64,000 nt of DNA. Origin: Salvelinus alpinus (Eukaryota; Chordata; Actinopteri; Salmoniformes; Salmonidae). Location of the stretch: assembly GCF_045679555.1 (NCBI RefSeq), contig NC_092088.1, forward strand, positions 112,292,081 through 112,356,080. Direction: 5' to 3'. Position numbers and translations under genes: made by a program. The notes below the pieces were generated by a model. That model was not told the origin of the DNA. It was given only the letters and a program-made list of their open reading frames with translations, and did not search any database. This document shows positions 13,211 to 24,474 of this stretch, piece after piece; the first letter of the stretch is position 1, and every line of letters begins with the position of its first letter.

Positions 13211-13320
13211 CAACCGGCCGTGACTGGGAGTCCCACGCCCGGTGTCGTTAGGGTTTGACCGGGGTAGGCCGTCATTGTAAATAAGAATTTGTTCTTAACT
13301 GACTTGTCTAGTTCAATAAT
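13140..13320 (+). mobile_element. tRNA-derived SINE, last head plus body
   Basis: The last 73-bp unit keeps the canonical B box GGTTCGAATCC and continues into a body with GGCCGTGACTGGGAGTCCCA, GGGTAGGCCGTCATTGTAAA and a tail TTCTTAACTGACTTGTCTAG. This body is typical of abundant salmonid SINEs. I do not assign a family name. Confidence 0.85.
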
Positions 13321-13510
13321 GATACTTTAGCTCAGGTGTAAAGGACGTCACTCTCCTTGCTTAGCCACTACCACTTCCTTCTTATTCAGCCCATACCTGG
13401 CGCCAACTCAGAGGACCTCTGCCTTACAAACACACATGACCCTCCTCAAGTGTGTTATCTGATCGCTTCACCTCAGACGCTAACGAGGGACACTTAAGGC
13501 TGAGGAGCAC

Positions 13511-13511
<1 letters not shown>

Positions 13512-13560
<49 letters not shown>

Positions 13561-13590
13561 GTCTCTGTCTCTGTCTCTCACACACACAGA
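13512..13590 (+). repeat. CT microsatellite with CTGTCT and CA tail
   Basis: (CT)n, then four CTGTCT units, then (CA)5. Confidence 0.95.
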
Positions 13591-13740
13591 GCGAGAGCTG
13601 CCATGCCACTAACATGTACACCAGTCTACCTAGCTCTCTATCTAGCTAATCATCTCCTGCTAAGGGAAGTAATTAAGTCGTTTTGTGAGGAGATTTGTTT
13701 GTTTTTAATCACCTTCCTGGACTGCAGCCAAATGCACTGT

Positions 13741-13785
13741 GTCACACACACAAGTGTCTCTGTCTCTCTCTCACACAGACACACA

Positions 13786-13856
<71 letters not shown>

Positions 13857-13959
13857 GTCTCTCTCACATACATCATCCAAGGGTCTCTCGCTCTCTCTCA
13901 CACACACACACACACATCCCCCAAGTCTGTCTCTCTCACACACACACACATCACAAAAG

Positions 13960-13994
<35 letters not shown>

Positions 13995-14024
13995 AGACCC
14001 ACACCCAAGACACACACACACACC
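13741..14024 (+). repeat. Compound CA/CT microsatellite
   Basis: (CA)n of about 70 bp near 13790-13855, then alternating CTCTCT and CACACA blocks. Several histidine/threonine or valine/cysteine frames across it are not genes. Confidence 0.95.
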
Positions 14025-14355
14025 CCCGTCACCCGAGATGGTCCTGTCATCTCAGCCCTGTAGGGTAGCCAGGTATTAAGAAGTGAAAGGTTTTGTTTTC
14101 CTGTAGTGAATTGCCAGGATGGATCTGAAGCAGTGGCTCAGTAAAACACTCACCTTGTTGTTGTGATCACATGATATAACCTGACTGGCTCGTCAAACCA
14201 CTTGGGACAAATTGAGCCAGATGATTGGTTGGTCCGCTAGCAGAATAGCTCCAGTGTTTTGTTGATATCTAGAGAAAATCCCCAAAGGATGTGGTCCCTG
14301 TTAAAGATCCCATTCAGTACTCTGACTTCTCTGTGACAGATACAGTGGCTAGATA

Positions 14356-15960
<1,605 letters not shown>

Positions 15961-16289
15961 TAGATGCTACACTGTTGTCGTCGTCCCCCCCCATCCCGTT
16001 TAGTACCCTTCAGTTTGTCTGGATAATATTATTCTTTAAAGATCCCATTCAGTACTCTGACTTCTCTGTGACAGATACAGTGGCTAGATAGATGCTACAC
16101 TGTTGTCGTCGTCCCCCCCCCATCCCGTTTAGTACCCTACCGTTTGTTTGGATAATATTATTCTCTAAAGATCACACATCAGTATGACAGGGAACGTGTC
16201 CTGAACAGACGTCCTATAAGGGACTTCCTCACATCCCTTTTAACTCCTGTTCTGTTCCATTGTGTTCAATAAGGCTATGAACGATGTTC

Positions 16290-16420
16290 ACCACCATTAC
16301 AACCTAGATGGACTAGTCCTGTAGTTCTGGATCAGAGCTCTGGTATTCCACCATTACAACCTAGATGGACTAGTCCATTAGTTCTGGATCAGAGCCCTGG
16401 TATTCCACCATTACAACCTA
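16290..16420 (+). repeat. 57/44-bp minisatellite, left part
   Basis: Units with CCATTACAACCTAGATGGAC and TAGTTCTGGATCAGAGC. Interrupted by Tc1 copy B and resumed at 18028. Confidence 0.93.
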
Positions 16421-16735
16421 CAGTGGGGAGAACAAGTATTTGATACACTGCCGATTTTGCAGGTTTTCCTACTTACAAAGCATGTAGAGGTCTGTAATTT
16501 TTATCATAGGTACACTTCAACTGTGAGAGACGGAATCTAAAACAAAAATCCAGAAAATCACATTGTATGATTTTTAAGTAATTAATTTACATTTTATTGC
16601 AAGACATAAGTATTTGATCACCTTCCAACCAGTAAGAATTCCGGCTCTCACAGACCTGTTAGTTTTTCTTTAAGAAGCCCTCCTGTTCTCCACTCATTAC
16701 CTGTATTAACTGCACCTGTTTGAACTCGTTACCTG

Positions 16736-16743
16736 TATAAAAG
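16736..16743 (+). promoter_or_regulatory. TATA box of Tc1 transposase gene
   Basis: TATAAAAG 46 bp before the start codon, between the left terminal repeat and the coding region. Confidence 0.6.
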
Positions 16744-16788
16744 ACACCTGTCCACACACTCAATCAAACAGACTCCAACCTCTCCACA

Positions 16789-17811
16789 ATGGCCAAGACC
16801 AGAGAGCTGTGTAAGGACATCAGGGATACAATTGTAGACCTGCACAAGGCTGGGATGGGCTACAGGACAATAGGCAAGCAGCTTGGTGAGAAGGCAACAA
16901 CTGTTGGCGCAATTATTAGAAAATGGAAGAAGTTCAAGATGACGGTCAATCATCCTCGGTCTGGGGCTCCATGCAAGATCTCACCTCGTGGGGCATCAAT
17001 GATCATGAGGAAGGTGAGGGATCAGCCCAGAACTACACGGCAGGACCTGGTCAATGACCTGAAGAGAGCTGGGACCACAGTCTCAAAGAAAACCATTAGT
17101 AACACACTATGCCGTCATGGATTAAAATACTGCAGCGCACGCAAGGTCCCCCTGCTCAAGCCAGGGCATGTCCAGGCCCGTCTGAAGTTTGCCAATGACC
17201 ATCTGGATGATCCAGAGGAAGAATGGGAGAAGGTCATGTGGTCTGATGAGACAAAAATTGAGCTTTTTGGTCTAAACTCCACTCGACGTGTTTGGAGGAA
17301 GAAGAAGGATGAGTACAACCCCAAGAACACCATCCCAACCGTGAAGCGTGGAGGTGGAAACATCATTCTTTGGGGATGCTTTTCTGCAAAGGGGACAGGA
17401 CGACTGCACCGTATTGAGGGGAGGATGGATGGGGCCATGTATCGCGAGATCTTGGCCAACGACCTCCTTCCCTCAGTAAGAGCATTGAAGATGGGTCGTG
17501 GCTGGGTCTTCCAGCATGACAACGACCCGAAACACACAGCCAGGGAAACTAAGGAGTGGCTCCGTAAGAAGCATCTCAAGGTCCTGGAGTGGCCTAGCCA
17601 GTCTCCGGACATGAACCCAATAGAAAATCTTTGGAGGGAGCTGAAAGTCCGTATTGCCCAGCGACAGCCCCGAAACCTGAAGGATCTGGAGAAGGTCTGT
17701 ATGGAGGAGTGGGACAAAATCCCTGCTGCAGTGTGTGCAAACCTGGTCAAGAACTCCAGGAAACGTATGATCTCTGTAATTGCAAACAAAGGTTTCTGTA
17801 CCAAATATTAA
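16789..17811 (+). CDS. Tc1-like transposase, complete (340 aa)
   Basis: Cut-and-paste DNA transposase acting in the nucleus on its own terminal repeats and inserting at TA. The start ATG lies in CACAATGG, and the 340-codon length equals that of Sleeping Beauty-type enzymes. Residues 1-115 form the paired-like DNA-binding region with two helix-turn-helix parts. The catalytic triad is D153 (WSDETK), D244 (FQHDND) and E279 (MNPIENLW), with 34 residues between the last two (DD34E). A glycine-rich box, [12 protein letters not shown], lies at 188-199. An AATAAA signal follows at about 17850. Compared with copy A the frame is intact, but it differs at several positions, such as C108 and M275 where copy A has R and L. 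Whether it is active cannot be told from sequence. Confidence 0.96.
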   Translation: MAKTRELCKDIRDTIVDLHKAGMGYRTIGKQLGEKATTVGAIIRKWKKFKMTVNHPRSGAPCKISPRGASMIMRKVRDQPRTTRQDLVNDLKRAGTTVSKKTISNTLCRHGLKYCSARKVPLLKPGHVQARLKFANDHLDDPEEEWEKVMWSDETKIELFGLNSTRRVWRKKKDEYNPKNTIPTVKRGGGNIILWGCFSAKGTGRLHRIEGRMDGAMYREILANDLLPSVRALKMGRGWVFQHDNDPKHTARETKEWLRKKHLKVLEWPSQSPDMNPIENLWRELKVRIAQRQPRNLKDLEKVCMEEWDKIPAAVCANLVKNSRKRMISVIANKGFCTKY

Positions 17812-18027
17812 GTTCTGCTTTTCTGATGTATCAAATACTTATGTCATGCAATAAAATGCAAATTAATTACTTAAAAATCATACAATGTGATTTTCTGGAT
17901 TTTTGTTTTAGATTCCGTCTCTCACAGTTGAAGTGTACCTATGATAAATATTACAGACCTCTACATGCTTTGTAAGTAGGAAAACCTGCAAAATCGGCAG
18001 TGTATCAAATACTTGTTCTCCCCACTG

Positions 18028-18476
18028 TAGATGGACTAGTCCTGTAGTTCTGGTATTCCACCAATACAACCTAGATGGACTAGTCCATTAGTTCTGGATC
18101 AGAGCTCTGGTATTCCACCATTACAACCTAGATGGACTAGTCCATTAGTTCTGGATCAGAGCTCTGGTATTCCACCATTACAACCTAGATGGACTAGTCC
18201 ATTAGTTCTGGATCAGAGCTCTGGTATTCCACCATTACAACCTAGATGGACTAGTCCTGTAGTTCTGGTATTCCACCAATACAACCTAGATGGACTAGTC
18301 CTGTAGTTCTGGTATTCCACCATTACAACCTAGATGGACTAGTCCTGTAGTTCTGGATCAGAGCTCTGGTATTCCACCATTACAACCTAGATGGACTAGT
18401 CCTGTAGTTCTGGTATTCCACCAATACAACCTAGATGGACTAGTCCATTAGTTCTGAATCAGAGTTCTGGTATTAC
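18028..18476 (+). repeat. 57/44-bp minisatellite, right part
   Basis: About eight units. The 57-bp form contains GATCAGAGCTCTG; the 44-bp form lacks it. Confidence 0.94.
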
Positions 18477-18740
18477 ACGCTCATCCCACAGGCTTTTCTA
18501 CAGTACATGAAACACACCATGACCAGAGGATTCATCATATCTGAATGATTCATAATGTGATGCTGCTGGGTCTTCCATGGTTCCTCTCTCGCTTATACTA
18601 CAGCGTTGTTCAATACTCCATGCTGATTGGCTAGAAGGGTATATTCTAGAGTGTTGATTAGTTTCAGATATACAGACAGTTGGACAAGATATTAGACACC
18701 ACATGAAGTAGTTTTAAATAATACTGCAACACATCACTAC

Positions 18741-18987
18741 CCAGTCTCATGTTAACCAGTATAACTAGTATAACTAGTCCCCTGATCACCATCACTACCC
18801 ATTATCTCATGTTAACTAGTATAACTAGTCCCCTGATCACCATCACTACCCAGTCTCTCATGTTAACCAGTATAACTAGTCCCCTGATCACCATCACTAC
18901 CCAGTATATCATGTTAACCAGTATAACTAGTATAGATAGTCCCCTGGTCACCATCACTACCCAGTCTCTCATGTTAACCAGTATAAC
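18741..18987 (+). repeat. 51-bp minisatellite, left part
   Basis: Units with ATGTTAACCAGTATAACTAG and CCCCTGATCACCATCACTAC. Some units carry an extra TATAACTAG. Split by a SINE. Confidence 0.94.
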
Positions 18988-19459
18988 TACATTTACATTT
19001 TTAGTCATTTAGCAGACACTCTTATCCAGAGCGACTTACAGTAGAGTGCATACATTTTATTACATTGTATTTATTTTTTTTACATACTGAGACAAGGATA
19101 TCCCTACCGGCCAAACCCTCCCTACCGGCCAAACCCTCCCTACCGGCCAAACCCTCCCTACCGGCCAAACTCTCCCTACCGGCCAAACCCTCCCTACCGG
19201 CCAAACCCTCCCTACCGGCCAAACCCTCCCTACCGGCCAAACCCTCCCTACCGGCCAAACCCTCCCTACCGGCCAAACCCTCCCTACCGGCCAAACCCTC
19301 CCTAACCCGGACCACGCTATGCCAATTGTGGGTCGCCCCACGGATCTCCCGGTTGCGGCCGGCTGCGACAGAGCCTGGGCGCGAACCCAGAGACTCTGGT
19401 GGCGCAGCTAGCACTGCGATGCAGTGCCCTAGACCACTGTGCCACCCGGGAGACTCGGG
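18988..19459 (-). mobile_element. SINE with expanded body
   Basis: Minus-strand SINE inserted in the 51-bp array. The 5' head (19459 down to about 19310) has a leucine-tRNA-like form: GTGGCACAGTGGTCTAGGGC, then GGGTTCGCGCCCAGGC as the B-box region. The 3' end has GTCGCTCTGGATAAGAGTG and TCTGCTAAATGAC, a tail shared with fish LINE/SINE families. Between them lies an 18-bp array that replaces the single body segment. Confidence 0.88.
19104..19302 (-). repeat. 18-bp array inside SINE, 11 copies
   Basis: Unit GGGAGGGTTTGGCCGGTA on the minus strand. One copy fits an ordinary SINE body (GTTAGGGAGGGTTTGGCCGG), so the extra copies are a local expansion. The unit is six codons long, so all frames stay open. 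Confidence 0.93.
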
Positions 19460-19850
19460 TGATGGTGATTAGTCCCCTAATCACCATCACTACCCAGTCT
19501 CATGTTAAGCAGTATAACTAGTATAGATAGACCCCTGATCACCATCACTTCCCAGTCTCTCATGTTAACCAGTATAACTAGTATAACTAGTCCCCTGATC
19601 ACCATCACTACCCATTATCTCATGTTAACCAGTATAACTAGTCCCCTGATCACCATCACTACCCAGTATCTCATGGTAACCAGTATAACTAGTCCCCTGA
19701 TCACCATCACTACCCATTATCTCATGTTAACCAGTATAACTAGTCCCCTGATCACCATCACTACCCAGTCTCTCATGTTAACCAGTATATATAGTCCCCT
19801 GATCACCATCACTACCCAGTCTCTCATGTTAACTAGTTCACTCTGATGTT
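19460..19850 (+). repeat. 51-bp minisatellite, right part
   Basis: Same unit as 18741-18987, about eight copies. Confidence 0.94.
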
Positions 19851-20832
19851 AACCGGTAGGTTATAGGAGCCAGCCTACTCTCCTGTTAACTAGTAGGTTA
19901 TAGGAGCCAGCCTACTCTCCTGTTAACCGGTAGGTTATAGGAGCCAGCCTACTCTCCTGTTAACCAGTAGGTTATAGGACCCAGTCTACTCTGCTGTTAA
20001 CCAGTAGGTTATAGGACCCAGTCTATTCTGCTGTTAACCAGTAGGTTATAGGACCCAGCCTACTCTCCTGTTAACCAGTAGGTTATAGGAGCCAGCCTAC
20101 TCTCCTGTTAACCAGTAGGTTATAGGAGCCAGCCTACTCTCCTGTTAACCAGTAGGTTATAGAAGCCAGCCTACTCTCCTGTTAACCAGTAGGTTATAGA
20201 AGCCAGCCTACTCTCCTGTTAACCAGTAGGTTATAGAAGCCAGCCTACTCTGCTGTTAACCAGTAGGTTATAGGAGCCAGTCTACTCTCCTGTTAACCAG
20301 TAGGTTATAGGACCCAGCCTACTCTGCTGTTAACCAGTAGGTTATAGGACCCAGCCTACTCTCCTGTTAACCAGTAGGTTATAGGACCCAGTCTACTCTC
20401 CTGTTAACCAGTAGGTTATAGGACCCAGCCTACTCTACTGTTAACCAGTAGGTTATAGAAGCCAGCCTACTCTCCTGTTAACCAGTAGGTTATAGAAGCC
20501 AGCCTACTCTCCTGTTAACCAGTAGGTTATAGAAGCCAGCCTACTCTCCTGTTAACCAGTAGGTTATAGAAGCCAGCCTACTCTGCTGTTAACCAGTAGG
20601 TTATAGGAGCCAGCCTACTCTCCTGTTAACCAGTAGGTTATAGAAGCCAGCCTACTCTCCTGTTAACCAGTAGGTTATAGAAGCCAGCCTACTCTGCTGT
20701 TAACCAGTAGGTTATAGGAGCCAGCCTACTCTCCTGTTAACCAGTAGGTTATAGGACCCAGCCTACTCTCCTGTTAACCAGTAGGTTATAGGACCCAGCC
20801 TACTCTACTGTTAACCAGTAGGTTATAGGACG
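19851..20832 (+). repeat. 37-bp minisatellite, about 26 copies
   Basis: Units GTTAACCAGTAGGTTATAGG then AGCCAGCCTACTCTCCT. It shares the 11-mer GTTAACCAGTA with the adjoining 51-bp unit. It ends 38 bp from the INSYN2A exon that stops at 20871. Confidence 0.96.
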
Positions 20833-20870
20833 CACACATCAGATAGATAGTGATAATAAAGTATCCTTAC

Positions 20871-21949
20871 CCCTCTCTGTGAGCCTCTCCCTTCTCCAGC
20901 TCCTGGATAACTCCTAGTAGGACTTTGATGGTCTCCTGACTGGAGGAGATCAGGTTCTCCATGGCCTGAAGCTGTGCTTTCACGTCCCCTCCTCCGTCCC
21001 CTGTCTGAGTCACTACCGGTACTATCTGTTTACAGGCCTCCCCGAGGTTACCTCCCCCCGCAGTCGCTACAGTCGCTGGTTCAACCCTGCTCCCCCCACA
21101 GCCCACCGCCTCCCCCGTGGTCCGGGGTGACGGCGTCTGTGGTGAGAACGCTGCTGGTTCATGGCACTGTGCCTGGGTAGTGCAGCCAGCGGCCCGCGGT
21201 AGAGTCTGAGACTGTAGTCCGTTGAGCTCTAGTCCCTTCATTCGTTTGCTCCGCGCTGTCGTGCTCTCCAGACACTCCACCTGGGTCAGAGAGTTCCAGG
21301 AGATGGGGCCGGTCACCTTGGAGGCTGAGGAAGACCCCCTCAAGTCCCCCGGCAGAGTCCTGCTAGAGCCCGGCTCCTCCGAGTGAAGCAGCTGCCGTTT
21401 ACTGGCCGACCGGTCCGAGCAACTGTCCAAGGAGTCCAGTTCCCTGTGTTGTAATCCTTCCAGGGGTTTGGATTCGACACTGCAGATCTGGTAGTCCGTG
21501 GCCTGAGGGTTGGAGCTGGGCGTGTTGGAGGGAGAGGGGCCGTCTGTGAGCATCAGACAGTCAGAGTAGAGGACATCATCTCTGTCTGTACAGTGCTTCT
21601 CCACCGTAGCCATGCACTCCGTAGTATGCAGCAAGGCCCTGGTTCTCTGTACTCCTCTTCCGCCGCAGGCACCGCTGTCCCCTTCCCTGTCCCCTTCCCT
21701 GTCCCCTTCCCTGTCCCCTAAACGCTCCACAGCTTTCGAGTGCTTGACGGCGATGACAAACGCGTTGTTGTGGCCCTTGTCTCGCTCCACCGCTGCTACG
21801 TGCTTGGTGTGACTGTGACCCTTTTTCCTCTCGAAGGGAAACGTCTTGTAACGGCCCTTGAGGTCCGGGGAGGTCTGGACCCCGGTGCTCTTGGTGACGT
21901 TGGGGATGGAGCGCCGGGCGGGCACCGTCATGTACTTGCGGTACGCCAC
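20871..21949 (-). CDS. insyn2a: INSYN2A (FAM196A) main coding exon
   Basis: Inhibitory synaptic factor 2A, a neuronal protein reported at the gephyrin-containing inhibitory postsynapse. This exon gives 359 codons plus two bases. It opens VAYRKYMTVPARRSIPN, then KSTGVQTSPDLK and TFPFERKKG, all strongly conserved in the family. A low-complexity middle follows. It ends in the conserved helical segment MENLISSSQETIKVLLG and IQELEKGEAHREG. The acceptor is CCAAG before GTGGCG at 21949; the donor is GGG then GTAAGG at 20870. The phase fits the vertebrate protein, whose remaining C-terminus (about 80 residues) is not found in the window and should lie further left. A 12-bp coding repeat (GDRE, four times) sits at about 21680-21720. 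The paralogue INSYN2B is less likely because of the N-terminus (see 22511-22657). Confidence 0.92.
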
Positions 21950-22272
21950 CTTGGAAAACGGTTTAGAGTTTTGAAAAGTGTTACTCTTCAACAGCGACAC
22001 GATACAAAGTAAAAACAACATTGAGAACCACTAGTTTTGAGACATTATAAATCAGGGTTTCCCAAACCCTCTCCTGGGGACCTCGAGGGCTGCTCATTCA
22101 GGTTGTTGACCTCGTACTTCACAACTGATTGAAATCATCAACTCATTATGAAGGAACAAGCTAAATGTGCAGCCCTTGGAGTCCCCAGGACCGTGTATCT
22201 TATATTCCACGGTCATAGTACAATAATACATGAATATATGTTCCCAAACCGAAGGGAGGGTTGGTGACAGAC
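21950..22272 (-). other. INSYN2A intron (323 bp)
   Basis: Donor AAG then GTCTGT at 22272; acceptor TTTTCCAAG at 21950. It contains a fold-back repeat at about 22050-22195. Confidence 0.8.
22050..22195. mobile_element. Degenerate fold-back (MITE-like) element
   Basis: The ends are partial reverse complements: GGGTTTCCCAAACC ... CTCCTGGGGACC at the left and GGAGTCCCCAGGACC at the right, with an imperfect ATTGAAATCAT / ATTATGAAGG centre. It resembles a palindromic repeat common in salmonid DNA. Family not determined. Confidence 0.5.
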
Positions 22273-22392
22273 CTTGTATGAGACTGGCTTGCCCCCCTTC
22301 CCGGCCATCTGTAGAGCGGCCTCTCTCTGCTCGTTCTGCGCCTCGCAGATGTCCTTGAATCTCACCTGAAGGGCCTTGTTCCTCTTCCTCAC
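22273..22392 (-). CDS. insyn2a: INSYN2A coding exon 2
   Basis: Forty codons, from VRKRNKALQVRFKDICEAQN to GGKPVSYK. RNKALQVRFKDICEAQNEQR is a conserved family block, and KPVSY is followed in the next exon by AYRKYM, as in other vertebrates. Acceptor TTGTATTGTAG at 22393; donor GTCTGT at 22272. Both junctions are in phase 0. Confidence 0.92.
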
Positions 22393-22510
22393 CTACAATA
22401 CAACTTTATTGTCATATTTTCAACATTCGTCTTTTGCGATCTCGATGTTATTTCTCAATCTCCCAGACACCCCACACCGCACACGGACACACACACACAC
22501 ACACACACAC
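22393..22510 (-). other. INSYN2A short intron with GT-run donor
   Basis: 118-bp intron. Its first 26 bases are (GT)n, so the splice donor is the first GT of a microsatellite. It ends AAAGTTGTATTGTAG. Confidence 0.8.
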
Positions 22511-22657
22511 CTGCTGCTGTGACCTGCTGGTGGTGTCCAGGAAGGAGTATTTGACCTCCAGGGCCAGCGAGGCGGAAGGGGAGGGGGTGGGCGCCACCTC
22601 TGAGTCCGACTCGGAGTTGGTGAGCATGCTTTTACCACCCTCCGCCTTGCTCACCAT
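22511..22657 (-). CDS. insyn2a: INSYN2A first coding exon (49 codons)
   Basis: Starts MVSKAEGGKSMLTNSESDSE and continues LALEVKYS to SRSQQQ. The MVSK start, the L-T-SES segment and LALE-KY match the N-terminus I recall for INSYN2A rather than INSYN2B. The ATG at 22657 is in ACCATGG. Five bases upstream an acceptor, (CT)n then CAG, ends at 22663, so the 5' UTR lies mainly in earlier exons at higher coordinates. The exon ends CAGCAGCAG at 22511, directly followed by a GT repeat. Confidence 0.9.
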
Positions 22658-22663
22658 GGTTCC

Positions 22664-22682
22664 TGAGAGAGAGAGAGAGAGT
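22664..22682 (-). promoter_or_regulatory. Splice acceptor tract made of (CT)n
   Basis: On the minus strand, CTCTCTCTCTCTCTCAG precedes the first coding exon; the polypyrimidine tract is a dinucleotide microsatellite. Confidence 0.75.
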
Positions 22683-22721
22683 GTGTTAGTCATTGCGGTG
22701 TATGAGAGAGGGGGAGACAGT

Positions 22722-23363
22722 GTTTGGACCTAAAGAAAGAGTACACAGTGGCAGAATACCTGACCACTGTGACTGACCCAAACTTAAGGAAAGCTTTGAC
22801 TATGTACAGACTCAGTGAGCATAGCCTTGCTATTGAGAAAGGCCGCCGTAGGAAGACCTGGCTCTCAAGAGAAGACAGACTATGTGCACACTGCCCACAA
22901 AATGAGGTGGAAACTGAGCTGCACTTCCTAACATCCTGCCCAATGTATGACCATATTAGAGACACATATTTCCCTCAGATTACACAGATCCATGAAGAAT
23001 TTGAAAACAAATCCAATTTTGATAAACTCCCATATCTACTGGGTGAAATACCACAGTGTTCCATCACAGCAGCAAGATTTATGACCTGTTGCCACAAGAA
23101 AAGGGCAACCAGTGAAGAACTAACACCATTGTAAATACAACCCATATTTATGCTTATTTATTTTCCCTTTTGTACTTTAACTATTTATACATCATTACAC
23201 CACTGTATATAAACATAGTATGACATTTGTAATGTCTTTATTATTTTGGAACTTCTGTGAGTGTAATATTTACTGTAAAAAAAATACAAATGTATTATCT
23301 ATTTCACTTGCTTTGGCAATGTAATCATCAGTTTCCTGTGTCAATAAAGCCCTTTGAATTGAG
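22722..23363 (+). mobile_element. 5'-truncated LINE, copy 2
   Basis: Same LINE family as 531-1675. It starts in ORF2 near TTGGACCTAAAGAAAGAGTA and ends in a 3' UTR with AATAAAG and one TTGAA tail unit. More substituted than copies 1 and 4. It lies antisense in the INSYN2A 5' intron and is bordered by GA-rich DNA on both sides. Confidence 0.92.
22724..23134 (+). pseudogene. LINE ORF2 C-terminal fragment
   Basis: 136 codons from YTVAEYLTTVTDPNLRKALT through the Cys/His cluster CAHCP-HFLTSCPMYDH to the normal stop. No catalytic domain. Confidence 0.9.
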
Positions 23364-24222
23364 AGAGGGGGAGGGGAGATATAGTGTTGGTCACTGTGGT
23401 GTATGAGAGAGAGGGGGAGGGGAGAGATAGTGTTGGTCACTGTGGTGTATGAGAGAGAGGGGGAGGGGAGAGATAGTGTTGGTCACTGTGGTGTATGAGG
23501 GGGAGGGGGAGGGGGAGGGGAGAGATAGTGTTGGTCACTGTGGTGTATGAGGGGGAGGGGGAGGGGGAGGGGAGAGATAGTGTTGGTCACTGTGGTGTAT
23601 GAGAGAGAGGGGGGGGGGATAGTGTTGGTCACTGTGGTGTATGAGAGAGAGGGGGGGGGATAGTGTTGGTCACTGTGGTGTATGAGAGAGAGGGGGAGGG
23701 GAGAGATAGTGTTGGTCACTGTGGTGTATGAGAGAGAGGGGGAGGGGGAGGGGAGAGAGTGTTGATCACTGTGGTGTATGAGGGGGAGGGGAGAGATAGT
23801 GTTGGTCACTGTGGTGTATGAGAGAGGGGGAGGGGAGAGATAGTGTTGGTCACTGTGGTGTATGAGAGAGAGAGGGGGATGGGAGAGATAGTGTTGGTCA
23901 CTGTGGTGTATGAGAGAGAGGGGGAGGGGAGAGATAGTGTTGGTCACTGTGGTGTATGAGAGAGAGGGGGAGGGGAGAGATAGTGTTGAGAGATAGTGTT
24001 AGTCACTGTGGTGTATGAGGGGGAGGGGAGAGAGTGTTGGTCACTGTGGTGTATGAGAGAGAGAGAGAGAGGAGGGGAGAGATAGTGTTGGTCACTGTGG
24101 TGTATGAGAGGGGGGGGAGAGATAGTGTTGATCACTGTGGTGTATGAGAGAGGGGGGGGGGGGAGATAGTGTTGGTCACTGTGGTGTATGAGAGGGGGGG
24201 GGGGAGAGATAGGGTTAGTTTA
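23364..24222 (+). repeat. About 48-bp minisatellite, variable
   Basis: Units with AGTGTTGGTCACTGTGGTGT and ATGAGAGAGAGGGGGAGGGG. Length varies in the G/A-rich half. Confidence 0.95.
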
Positions 24223-24257
24223 TTTCTCTCTCTCTGATTGGGAGACCTTATTCACGG

Positions 24258-24474
24258 TGGAGGGAGGGAGGGAGGGAGGGAGGGAGGGAGCGAGGGAAGG
24301 AAGGAAGGAAGGAAGGAAGGAAGGAAGGAAGGAAGGAAGGAAGGAGGGAGGGAGGGAGGGAGGGAGGGAGGGAGGGAGGGAGGGAGGGAGCGAGGGAAGG
24401 AAGGAAGGAAGGAAGGAAGGAAGGAAGGAAGGAAGGAAGGAAGGAGGGAGGGAGGGAGGGAGGGAGGGAGGGAG
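24258..24474 (+). repeat. (GGGA)n/(GGAA)n tetranucleotide array, duplicated block
   Basis: Two successive blocks, each GGGA units, then GCGAGGGAAGG, then (GGAA)n. Pure purine on the plus strand for over 200 bp. Confidence 0.96.

Larger units (their letters stand above)
16421..18027 (+). mobile_element. Tc1-like transposon, copy B (complete)
   Basis: 1607-bp element with TA at 16419-16420 and 18028-18029. Left terminal repeat 16421-16618 and right terminal repeat 17830-18027, each about 198 bp and nearly perfect. Each has an outer copy (CAAGTATTTGATAC) and an inner copy (ATAAGTATTTGATC) of the likely transposase site. It sits in a minisatellite whose uninterrupted units read ACAACCTAGATGGAC, which gives the empty site directly. 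Confidence 0.98.
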
